The notes under the pieces: generated by a model
What the model was told of the DNA's origin: nothing
Seen by the model: the letters and a program-made list of their open reading frames with translations, nothing else
The model's database searches: none
Assembly: GCA_907164885.2 (NCBI GenBank)
Contig: OU015496.1
Location: 161,266,767 to 161,330,766, forward strand
Source: Dolomedes plantarius
Taxonomy: Eukaryota > Arthropoda > Arachnida > Araneae > Dolomedidae
DNA: 64,000 nucleotides
Direction of reading: 5' to 3'
Part shown: positions 29,201-41,700 of the stretch, piece by piece
Layout of the letters: every line of letters starts with the position of its first letter
Position numbering within the stretch: the stretch's first letter is position 1
Program-made: the position numbers and the translations under genes

Positions 29201-30348
29201 TTTAATTTTTTTAATCTTTAAATTAACTACCATTTTTATTAACTGCACCACAAAGTACACTAAAGTTTTGGGAAAAAGAAGGTATTCGGGTATTCGATAT
29301 TGCCATATGATATATACTTAATGCAAAACTACTTACCAAACAATCCCTCGCTGATGGTCCTGTACAACCCACTGCACAAAGTAAATGGCAGCACTCATGC
29401 GGTAGTGTTCCAAAGCAGCGTCCTTGACACACAGGATAGCAATTGGTTTTCGAAAATTTCTGGCAGCTGAGAGGATCGGGTCCCCAGCAGCCCCCGATAC
29501 AACGTTCATGACAGGGTGGACCTGAAAAGCAATGAAGATAAAAAGGTAAGAACATCAGGCATCAACTGTCAAGATTTATACAGTTATCTGATTTCAAGGT
29601 TTATATTACCTCAATAAAATGACTTATTGAATGTCTCGTTAAAAAAGAGAGATAAGAAAATTTAATTACGTTGTTTGTGTAAATATATAAAACAGTTCCG
29701 TAACTGACTGACTGACATACAACGTACAGACCAAATTGCTGGGCATAAAGGGCTGAAATTTTGAATGGCGATTATGGTGTAGGGGTGCACTAAGAGAGAT
29801 TTTTGAAAAATTCTTCTTAGATTTTTAAAAATTTAAATTTTATGCTGTTTTAGAAATATTATTTAAAGTTTGAATTTAAAATAATAATCTGAGGGTTATA
29901 AAATTTATATCACGAGAAAGATCATATAAATTCCTTTGAAATGAAATCCTTTTCGAATCTTTACCTCCATTTTCTGATTTTTGGTGAATTTTTAAAGATT
30001 AATTTTAAAATTTAATTTTTTAAATGCAGATCACGTGATTTCCTTTCTTTTTGTGATATTTTAAACTAATTTTGCGTTACGTACATAACAACAAAATAGA
30101 AAAAAATATATACTTTTTTTTTGCTAATGCGGCAGACGATTGGACATTATCCAAAAAATATTAAAATACAGTAAACGATATGTTCTTCAAACTGTACTAT
30201 ATTAGCTACACTATATTCTTTAGTATGTTCTATTAGATTTAACTTGAATATTTTTCTTCTACATTATTTTGTCTATAAAAATATCCATTACAGTTTTTCT
30301 ATAAAAATATTTTTTTGTTTTTTTACATCAATTGCATAGATAGATCGT

Positions 30349-30421
<73 letters not shown>

Positions 30422-30494
30422 TAGCTGAAAACCCGCACTTCGCTACGGAGTACATTCATATTAAATGCAACGGTCAATACATGCAATTAATGCA

Positions 30495-30526
<32 letters not shown>

Positions 30527-33500
30527 TTAAATAAATACGACGATAAATATATACAATTGATGTAGAAAAATATATATATATTTATAAAAAAATCGTAAGG
30601 GATATTTTTATAGACAAAATAATGTCCAATTGTCTGCGCATTAGCAAGAAAAAAATATTTTTTTGTCTATTTAGTTGTTATGCACGTGACGATAAATTTA
30701 GTTAAAGTACCAGAAAAAGAAATCCCGCGATCTGCATTTAACAAATTAAATTCTAAAAATAAATTTAAAAATTCACCAAAAATCAGAAAATGGTTTTAAA
30801 GATTCGAAAAAGATTTCGTTTTAAATGAATTTTTATGATCTTTCTCTTGATATAAATTTTATAACCCTCAAATTATTATTTTAAATGCAAACTTAAAAAA
30901 AGTTGCAAAAGCAGCTTAAAAATTTAATTTTAAAAAATCTAAGAATAATTTTGGAAAAATCTCTCTTAGTGCACCCCTACACTAAAAGAAGAATCGCCAT
31001 GCAAAATTTCAGCCCTTTAGGTCCAGTGGTTTGGTCTGTGTGTTGTATGTCAGTCAGTGAGTCAGTTACGGAACTGTTTTATATATACACTGCTGGCCAC
31101 CCAAATTGCAACACCAAGAAAGACAAGAGATATCTCAACAAAATTTATTTTGTAGATAACATGTTGACCAAGTATCAAATGATTAAATTTATAGACTTCT
31201 GTGAAGTGTGGTTCCTGCCAAAATCAGTAGCCAGAGTAGCCGCCATTGTTGGAGATCACCGCTGCCACACGCCTCGGCATTGATTCAAAGAGACTTTGGA
31301 TGAGTTCTTCGGGTACAGCAGACCAAGCAGCTTCCACACGTTGCCAAAGTTGATCTGCTATGGCAGCTGGGGATGGAATCTGTGTCAATCGTAGAGCAAC
31401 CATGGACCACATGTTTTCTATCGGCGAAAGATTCGGAGAGCGAGGCGGCCAGAGAAGCAATTCAATCTGGCGATTGACGAAGAACCGTTAGACAATGCGT
31501 GTCACATGTGGTCGCGCATTATCCTGTTAAAATATGGCTGTGGGCAAGCCCTGAAGGTAAGGAAGGACAACTGGCTCCAACACCACGGAGATGTAGCGCT
31601 GGATGTTTAAAGTACCGGCAATGCGTACTATAGGTGTGCGAGAGTGATATCCAATACCGCCCCATACCATAATACCCGGTGCAGGACCAGTGTGGCGGTG
31701 CATAACGCAGCTGTTTAGCATACTCTCTTCACGGTGTCTCCAGACTCGAATGCGACCATCGTGGTGTTGCAGACAGAAGCGTGACTCGTCAGTAAAGACA
31801 ATTTCATTCCATTCTGCCGTCCACATCTTTCTGTCATCGCACCATTGGCGGCGGAGACGTCTGTGGTTCTGCGTCAAGGGTAGACAAAGCAATGGACGTC
31901 TAGCGGACAGACCACTCTGCTGTAAACGGCGTCGAATGGTACGCGCAGACACTGGATGATGCGTTACAGACTGCATGTGCTGTGCTATGGTTCGTGATGT
32001 GACTGAGCGATCCGTCACTGTCATGCGCACAATTTGCCTGTCATCACGTGAAGTGGTGCGCTGAGGTGGATGCGATCGAACACGCCGGTCCATCGTACCC
32101 TCCTGCATCCAACGATCACATATCCGCATTACAGTTGTTTGGTTTCGTCCAACACGACTATCGATTTCCCTGAAAGATAATCCACAATCTCGATAGGTCA
32201 CTATCCTTCCTCTGTCGAACTCGGATACTTGATCAAAAGATGATCGCTGTTTCGACGAGGCATAATTGATCGTTTTTTTGAAAAAACCACAAGAAAAATT
32301 CAATTGCCGAACTTGAAATCGTCGAAATCTCCAAGCCTTAAATAGCGCTTTGAAGTGGCGCCACAGGCGCGCGTGATGTGCGTCTGCGCTGAAATTCTAA
32401 TCATTTGCATATCTCACCTCCGCTAATGCATGTTGTAAATTGCATGTTATTTGCATGTTTTCCTTCAGGGNNNNNNNNNNNNNNNNNNNNNNNNNNNNNN
32501 NNNNNNNNNNNNNNNNNNNNNNNNNNNNNNNNNNNNNNNNNNNNNNNNNNNNNNNNNNNNNNNNNNNNNNNNNNNNNNNNNNNNNNNNNNNNNNNNNNNN
32601 NNNNNNNNNNNNNNNNNNNNNNNNNNNNNNNNNNNNNNNNNNNNNNNNNNNNNNNNNNNNNNNNNNNNNNNNNNNNNNNNNNNNNNNNNNNNNNNNNNNN
32701 NNNNNNNNNNNNNNNNNNNNNNNNNNNNNNNNNNNNNNNNNNNNNNNNNNNNNNNNNNNNNNNNNNNNNNNNNNNNNNNNNNNNNNNNNNNNNNNNNNNN
32801 NNNNNNNNNNNNNNNNNNNNNNNNNNNNNNNNNNNNNNNNNNNNNNNNNNNNNNNNNNNNNNNNNNNNNNNNNNNNNNNNNNNNNNNNNNNNNNNNNNNN
32901 NNNNNNNNNNNNNNNNNNNNNNNNNNNNNNNNNNNNNNNNNNNNNNNNNNNNNNNNNNNNNNNNNNNNNNATTGATTCAAAGAGACTTTGGATGAGTTCT
33001 TGGGGTACAGCAGACCAAGCAGCATCCACACGTTGCCAAAGTTGATGTGCTGTGGTAGCTGGGGATGGAATCTGGGTCAATCGTAGAGCAACCATGGACC
33101 ACATGTTTTCTATCGGTGAAAGATCCGGAGACCGAAGCGGCCAGGGAAGCAATTCAATCTGGCGATTGACGAAGAACCGTTGGACAATGCGTGCCACGTG
33201 TGGTCGCTCATTATCCTGTTGAAATATGGCTGTGGGCAAGCCCTGAAAGTAAGGAAGGGCAACTGGCTCCAACACCTCGGAGATGTAGCGCTGGCTGTTT
33301 AAAGTACCGGCAATGCGTACTAGAGGTGTGCGAGAGTGATATCCAATACCGCCCTATACCATAATACCCGGTGCAGGACCAGTGTGGCGCTGCATAACGC
33401 AGCTGTTCAGCATCCTCTCTTCACGGTGTCTCCAGACTCGAATGCGACCATCGTGGTGTTGCAGACAGAAGCGTGACTCGTCAGTAAAGACAATTTCATT

Positions 33501-36500
33501 CCATTCTGCCGTCCACATCCTTCTGACATCGCACCATTGGCGGCGGAGACGTCTGTGGTTCTGCGTCAAGGGTAGACAAAGCAATGGACGTCTTGCGGAC
33601 AGACCACACTGCTGTAAACGGCTTCGAATGGTACGCGCAGACACTGGATGATGCGTTACAGACTGCATGTGCTATGTTATGGTTCGTGATGTGACTGAGC
33701 GATCCGTCACTGCCATGCGCACAATTTGCCTGTCATCACGTTAAGTGGTGCGCTGAGGTGGATGCGATCGAACACGCCGGTCCGTCGTACCCTCCTGCAT
33801 CCAACGATCACATATCCGCATTACAGTTGTTTGGTTTCGTCCAACACGACTACCGATTTCCCTGAAACATAATCCATAATCTCGGTAGGCCACTATCCTT
33901 CCTCTGTCGAACTAGGATTCTTGATCAAAAGATGATCGCTGTTTGAAAAGATGATCGTTTTTTTTTTAAAAACACAAGAAAAACACAATTGCCGAACTTG
34001 AAATCGTCGAAATCTCCAAGCCTTAAATAGCGCTTTGAAGTGGCGCCACAAGCGCGCGTGATGTGCGTCTGCGCTGAAATTCTAATCATTTGCATATCTC
34101 ACCTCCGCTAATGCATGTTGTAAATTTCATGTTATTTGCATGTTTCCTTCCGGGTTTTGCATTTACAGTGGCCAGCAGTGTATATATACACTCATGGACA
34201 AAAAAATTAGCGCAACAAGAAATAATTGCGGGATCGTAACGAAACTTGCAATGAAGGTACATGTCGGGGAGATATGCAAATGATTAGAAATGCAGCGGGA
34301 TTGCGAATTATGTATAGCCGGTAGAGGGCGTTGAAAGTAGTACTCTGTCGAGTATAAAACAGGTAACCAAAGCTTGTTTGAGTGTGCTGAATCATCTACA
34401 AAGGAATAGCTGAGATAGACATGCCATTACGCCGTGTTCGAAGACAATATAAGCAGTTGTCGCAGTTTGAGAGGGGGAGAATCGTCGGGAGGATGGAAGC
34501 TGAGTGGTCAGCTAGGCGAGTATCTCGTCAATTAGGCCGCTCTGATTGTGTTGTGAGGAGGTGTTGGGACCAGTGGACCCGAGAGATGTCATGTACACGA
34601 AGACCAGGCTCAGGACGCCCTCGACAGACCAGTCGTTGAAAAGACCGCCACATCGTAAGAAATGCACGCGTACAGCCAACCGCTTCATCGGCCGCCATCC
34701 AGGCACAGGTAGCACCTTCACTAGGGGCCTCTGTGTTTTCTCGAACCATACGAAGGTGCCTGGCTGAAGGACAGTTGGTATCGCGGCGCATATTACGTGT
34801 GCTGCCCTTGACGCCCACCCATCGACGCCTCCGCTTGGAGTTTTGCGGCGCACGAGTAAACTGGACTGCAGCGGAATGGAACCAGGTCGTCTATAGCGAC
34901 GAATCCAGCGTGAATCTCGGCAGTGATGACAATCGTGTTCGTGTGTGGAGAGCCCGTGGTGAACGCTTCAATCCTGCCTTTGCTGTACAGCGACACATCG
35001 CTCCCACAGCTGGTGTGATGGTATGGGGTGCCATTACCTACAATACACGGTCACCCCTAGTATTGTTCCGTGGCACCATGACAGCCCAGCGGTATGTTCA
35101 TGAAATCCTGCAACCACATGTGTTGCCACTCATGCAACGGCTCCCAGGAGCCATTTTTCAACAAGACAATGCTCGGCCTCATACGGAAAGGGTGTCAGAA
35201 GACTGTGTCCGCACTGTTACTACCCTTCCTTGGCCTGCCCGATCCCCAGATTTGTCTCCAATCGAGCATATCTGGGATCATTTGGGACGACGAGTTGGGC
35301 ATCCCACGAGTTTGAACGAACTAGAGGCAAGGTTACAGCAAATATGGAATGAAATGTCTCAAGACATCATACAGAACTTGTATGACTCAATGCCCGATCG
35401 TATCGCATCGTGCATTCGCGCTAGAGGGGGTCCAACGGAGTATTAACTCCTCCGTTCTTTTGCCTTTTTCTGTGAAATAAATTATCCTTTTTCTTTGATT
35501 TTCTTATCATTTACTTATATCAAAGTAGTCATTACGTATGTAAAATTTCGTTTCATTTTGACGACTCCTTCTTGGTGCGCTAATTTTTTTGTCCATGAGT
35601 GTATATATATATATATATATATTTGGCATAAATTGCATACATTGACCGTAAGGGTATTCATCTAGTAGTATTATAAAATGAGAGATACTTCACATCGTGA
35701 ATATTAAGATTTCAACCGAGAATTTCAGATTTTGCAAACAGAATCAATACTGAAGGTTGTTCGTACTTTATGGAAAAGATTTTGTAATTTATTTTTGTTG
35801 TTTGCATTTTTAGATAAAAATTTTGCAATTTTAGAATAATCGTCTGCTTCTGTTTCGTTTCGATTGGAATGTAAAATTAAAGATTTATTTTGAAAAAATC
35901 TCCTATATCTGATTTCTGGCTCGAAGGTCACGCAACTCAGCTTTCCAAGGAGAATTACAAAAGGTCATTCGCACGTTATGGAAACGATTTTGATAGTTAA
36001 GTTTTATGTATAAATTCCGTTTTTTGCGGCGATTTGCTTCTATCTGATAGCCGTGGTTCTTGATAGCCATGGTTCTTGATAGCTCTAGCTAGAATTTTAC
36101 ATGAAAGTAAACTTTTTCTTAGTACTGCAATGTTAATTTTACCCCATTCCTTTTGGACCGTTTTCCAAAGTCCGTTCAGTGTTCTTAAATGCCGGTTTCC
36201 CAAGGCTCGTTTTAATATACCGAAAGTGCGAAAGTGAATTGGAGAAGCGTCAGGTGATTTTACAGGTATATCATTAAGTGGGATACACTTTATTCCTGTT
36301 TCTGATTATTTCTTTGCTAAATAAGCGACAGGTGATTTTACAGGTATTTCATTAAGTGGGATACACTATTCCTGTTTCTGATTCTTTCTTTGCTAAATAA
36401 GCGACAGTTGATTTAGACATGTGACTAGAGACTTTGTACTTATGGAACTCAACTTTATCAATGTCCTTTCCATATAAGGCTGGAATTTCTTCTTCAAAAA

Positions 36501-38755
36501 TCGGTTCTAAAATATTCTGCTGATAGTAGAGTGCATTAAATTTGGCTTTACTTGAGACTTTTTTTATTTTTAATTTCCCGTTGTAACAAAATCTTGCAAC
36601 TATCATGAATCCTTTTGGGAACTTTCTGTATACTAACGAACTCATTTCGTATGGTCATTCCCGTCAGTGGAGTAATAGAAAATTGATCTTTTTTATTACA
36701 GTCACTTAAATACACCCATGCCTCATCGAGTGTTATCAGAAATTTCCATTTTTCAATAGCTAGGTGTTTTTTTTTTAATTTTTCTACTATTGGGTTTTCT
36801 TTCAGCAATGTACTTTGGCAATTGCAGATGAACTTTAGGTTTAAACATCTTTTTTACCTTCAAATGTTTATGAATGATTTTACTTACAGTGACAGAAGAC
36901 ATTCCTAGGTTCGATGCAATGGATCTTTGAGACGGCAGATTTTCTTTTTGGTTCAGAGACTTCACTTTCTTGATATATACCACCGTTCGAACAGACTTAG
37001 GATGAGGTTTCGCGGTCATGTTTTTATTTTTACTTTCAGTTAGACGTTTTTTTTTTTCAAATTTTACATATTATAAATACCTTTTTTTTAAAATGCCATA
37101 ACCGTGATTTTTACACCAATTTATAATCTGTTGATACGAATACACACAAATATACATTATAAATCATAGAACCAAACACACAAAAAAGGCTGTAATAAGT
37201 AAAAAAAATACTTACAACTTTCTGGTGAAGTAGTGTTTAGAACAGTTATGGGTTTCTCAACAACACCACTAACAATCTCTTTCCAATTTATTTTATTCCC
37301 ATAACATAAATTTCTATTGTCAATAAATCCAACTCCACCGGATAATATATCTAAGAGAAAAAGTATACTAAATCAACAGGATAATTTTCAAAAAATCCTC
37401 AGAATTAATATATGTATATAAGAATGCGCATTTATATTTTTTTAATAATATCTCACTTAAAAATGGAGGAAGTTAGTTAAAAATTAGAAGTAAACATCAA
37501 CAATTTTGCAGAGAAAATTTCACACTGAAATTACTCAGTAAAATATTTCAGATATATAATGTTTCCGAATACATTTATAGCTCCTTATTTCAGGAATGAG
37601 ACGTTTAATTTATTCGTGTAGATTTTTTATGTGGATTTGTGACTATGATTGGAAAAAATTCCCAGCTATTTTCTTAGTCTTCTGTATAGCACCATGGCAT
37701 TCATAAAATTTTAGTGAGTAAAATAGAAGTATATTATTGTGACTCTGATATATTTTTGCCTCATATAGTTCATAATCAATGAATATTTATTATCTTAAAT
37801 GCACTTACAATATTTGGCTTTCGATCACATCGATTTATACATAAATACTTATTAGTGTTTTAATCATAGTGCGAAAATAAAATCTTATTAATTTCAGAAA
37901 AATAAAAGTTACCAGATAGCATAATAACTAAAATCTAGTAAAAAGAGGTGGCCATAATTTGCAAAAAAACATGCCTACCTCACGTAGAAATTTTAGTGCT
38001 TTCACCGATATATAAATGCTCTTAGAATTTTTTCTTTTAATGTTATTACTCTAAGTGTAAAAGCAGTTTACCTCCTGATGGCACCTCAATTTTTACCGAC
38101 CCCAGTGGAAACATCTGGAAGGCTCGAATCATCTCCACCCCCCCCACCCCCTCACCTCATAGAAAGACATTCCGGTCTACGGATTTAATGCGGACATATC
38201 AGATCTAGACACGAAGGTATTTAATGGCTTTCGTCGAGATTCAAACTCAGGACTCCCAGTAAGAAGACCATCGCGCTACCACTAGGCTACCTCGGGTCTA
38301 GTTTAGTATAAATATAATACACTGGACCCGTACTATTAAATTTTGTGAGTATGATATACTTAATTTTATAAATCCTAATATAAATATTTTCCTAGATTAA
38401 AAAACCAATAATATGACATTTTTACATACAATATAATGCTTTATAAGGAATCTCTAGGATGAAATTTTTTTCTTCACAAGTGTTTATCCTTGAGTTACAA
38501 GACTTTTGAGTTTAAGTTAAATTATAGCTTTCTTATATAAATAACGACACAGAATTGTCATTTGTCTGCTTTTAATTATTTATATTTGAAATACAATATA
38601 ATTTTAATATAATTTCAAATCCTACTTAATTTGGTTCCTATTAATGTATCATAATATATTTTAATAATAGATCAATTTAATAGAGAGAAGTAAAGACAAC
38701 GAAAAAACATCTGAAAATAGAAGTAAAAAAAAAACATACCGAAAAAGGTACTCTA

Positions 38756-38796
<41 letters not shown>

Positions 38797-41700
38797 ACAT
38801 ATATATATATAAAAACATTTATATGTTTAAATATGTTTATAAATATGCATACGTTTTTAGTCATGTATGCATGTGTGTTCATGTATACATTCTCTTTCCT
38901 TAGCATTTATTCAGGCTAGAAAGCTTTTCAATTAATACCATCTGAAACCAACCTTGCAGTGATGGTAATTCCAGTATTTCGATAGTGTTTCTGGCAACCA
39001 GTAAAGCAAATTCTTCTTCTCGTGTGTTCAGTTTGAATAGTTCATGACCACGAATGATCATTAAATTTGGCAGCACAATTCTACAAATATTTACTTGCGA
39101 GATCAGAACAAAACCGGTGACCTCTCTTATATCTTTAAGGAAGCTCAAATCTAAATTCTCATCCTGAAAAAGGAAAGACATTAAGCTAATTTTGAAACTA
39201 GAAAGGGATAACGTAACTAGACATACATCTATATAGAAATTTTAATAAAGTACATACAAAAAGATGTAGAAAAAAAAAACGAAAATATTTTGAATAATGT
39301 TTTTAGGTAATATTTCTTTTTATTTATCTTTTTGTAGAGAAAGGGAGCATTTGGTCAAACACTGTGCGATACCTTGAAATGCCCATAATACTCTCCACAA
39401 TGAAGATAAAAAATATTTCGATTTAACCGTTTAATGGTAAATGATCAGATTCTTAAGGAAATGTTCCGTTATTCAAATATAGTTTAAATCTTTAGGCGTG
39501 AATAATATTACCCATCGACACAATTAAAAATTTTAAACCGGTCAACCTATAAGGTTATGCGGCATTATAAATCTGAAGACCAGTCGCTAGGTAGCAAAGC
39601 ATGCATACTCAACCAATGGTTATACACATGTTCGGTTAATTATTATGTGCCTGGCGGCCAGACGGATAGTATAGTTCTGCCGACCAATTGGGGCAACCCA
39701 GGGACTTTTATCAATACAAGTAAAACAAAAATAATTGTGAAAATATAATATTATTTTGCACATTACGGAATTTAAAATGGTGCTTTTTAAATGTATTCAG
39801 GGTGTGATGGACTTTTTACTTAAATAGAAGTTCAGAGGATATAAGACAGATTTGGGGAATACTTTTTCTCTCAGTATAATCTTACGCAAATTTACTTGAA
39901 ATAGTTTTCATTTGAAATAATATAAGGCATTCTTTATATGTTAAGTTCAGGCTTTCTTTATAAATGCTACGATCAAACACTGATCTTAACATATCTTTAT
40001 ATGTTAAGATCAGGCTTTCTTTATAAGTGCTACGATCAAGTCCAAAGTCTGCCCAATTCGCGAAATGGCTAGCCAATTTTAGCATTGGCCTTGCCACTTG
40101 TCCAATACCCAAAATAATTGAGAATTTACGACTACTTCGTGCTTTGATCGGCCAATTTGAGATGCGACCGACAGTCAAGTTCATGGAAATTTCACGGTCA
40201 AGTTGACGGCCAGCTCACGGAAAAGTGACTAAAAGCTAGAGGTTTTGCGGATCATGCAGTTACGGAAGTTTATCATATCATTTCTAAATTATATTATTAC
40301 CACCTGGAAAAAAAATCCCCTTTTTTTAGCCAAAGTAGGAAAAATCACCTCAAAATCAAACAGAAAAGGACAATTTTTCTTGAACAATTCGCAAACGGGC
40401 CATTTATTGTATGGCGCATCACGCATTGGCCAACCCGAAGTAGTCGTAAATTCTCGATTATTTCGGGCTTTGGCCAAGTGACTAGGCCTATGATAGAAGT
40501 GGCTAGACATTTCACGAATTGGCAAGACTTCCGACTTTGGCTGTAACTTAAACTCGTAATGCATTTTTAAAATAAAAGTTATTTCAATATAATAAAAAAA
40601 CTATATCTAGAAAGATTTGTATAAATTGCATTGAAATAAATAATTTTACTCCAAACTTAAGTACATTAGATCAGGTTAATTACCCCGTACTTCTTTTTAT
40701 ATAAATTATCAATATAAAGTGAATAAATACACTTACATACACCTAGAATAATATTTTCAGTAAATTAAATAGAATTATGGTGAAACTAATAATCTGATTA
40801 ATTCAAAATATTCTCTCTTTACTAATTTTAATCAAAAATAACAGACTTGAAATACATCACAAAATAAAATGAAATATTTATAGATAGATGATTACAATTA
40901 ACTACATTATCTCCAAGTTTCCCTCTACAGTATGTACAGTTTACGTATCTATCTCTCAAATTTTGATACTTATGAAACGAATGAAATGAAATATTTATCA
41001 AAAACAACAGACTTGAACTACATCACAGAATAAAATGAAATATTTACAGAAAGATGATTACCATTAACCACGTTATCTCCAAGTTTCCTTCTACGTATGT
41101 ACAGTTTGCATATTTATCTTTCAAATTTTGATAATAACGAAACGAATGAAGGGAAATATTTAAGAAAAACAACAGCCTTAAAATACATCACATAAAAAAA
41201 GGAAATATTTACAAAAGATGATTACCTTTAACCACGTTATCTCCAAGTTTCCTTCTACGTATGTACAGTTTATATACCTATCTCTCAACTTTTGATAATG
41301 ATGATCTCTGTCTTCAGGCACTGACATTCGCTCACATGTACCGAGGCATACTTGAAAAATAGTATTACAAAAAATGAAATATGAATAAATTAAATACATA
41401 CAGTACATACACAAAGCGCAAATATATATGACATACACTAAATAGGAACTTTACAATTTTATTTTTCTCAAACTGAAAAAACGCACAACATGAATCCTAA
41501 ATGGAAAAAAATACACTTAAATTTCATAATACAGCTTAAAGTAAATGGATTCCATTTATTTCAGTTATATGATCGATAATTTGATCAAGCAAATTTCAGT
41601 TTTTAAAAAAAAGTATTTTACTTTGAAACTTTCTTGGTATTATGCGTTTATAGTTAAATAATTTACTTATTAACAGACGAAATATTTATGCTTCAGGTGG

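Noticed and set aside
32397..33275. Long open frames crossing the N run.
   Set aside because: They are open only because N is not a stop. The real content is the end of two mariner transposase copies.
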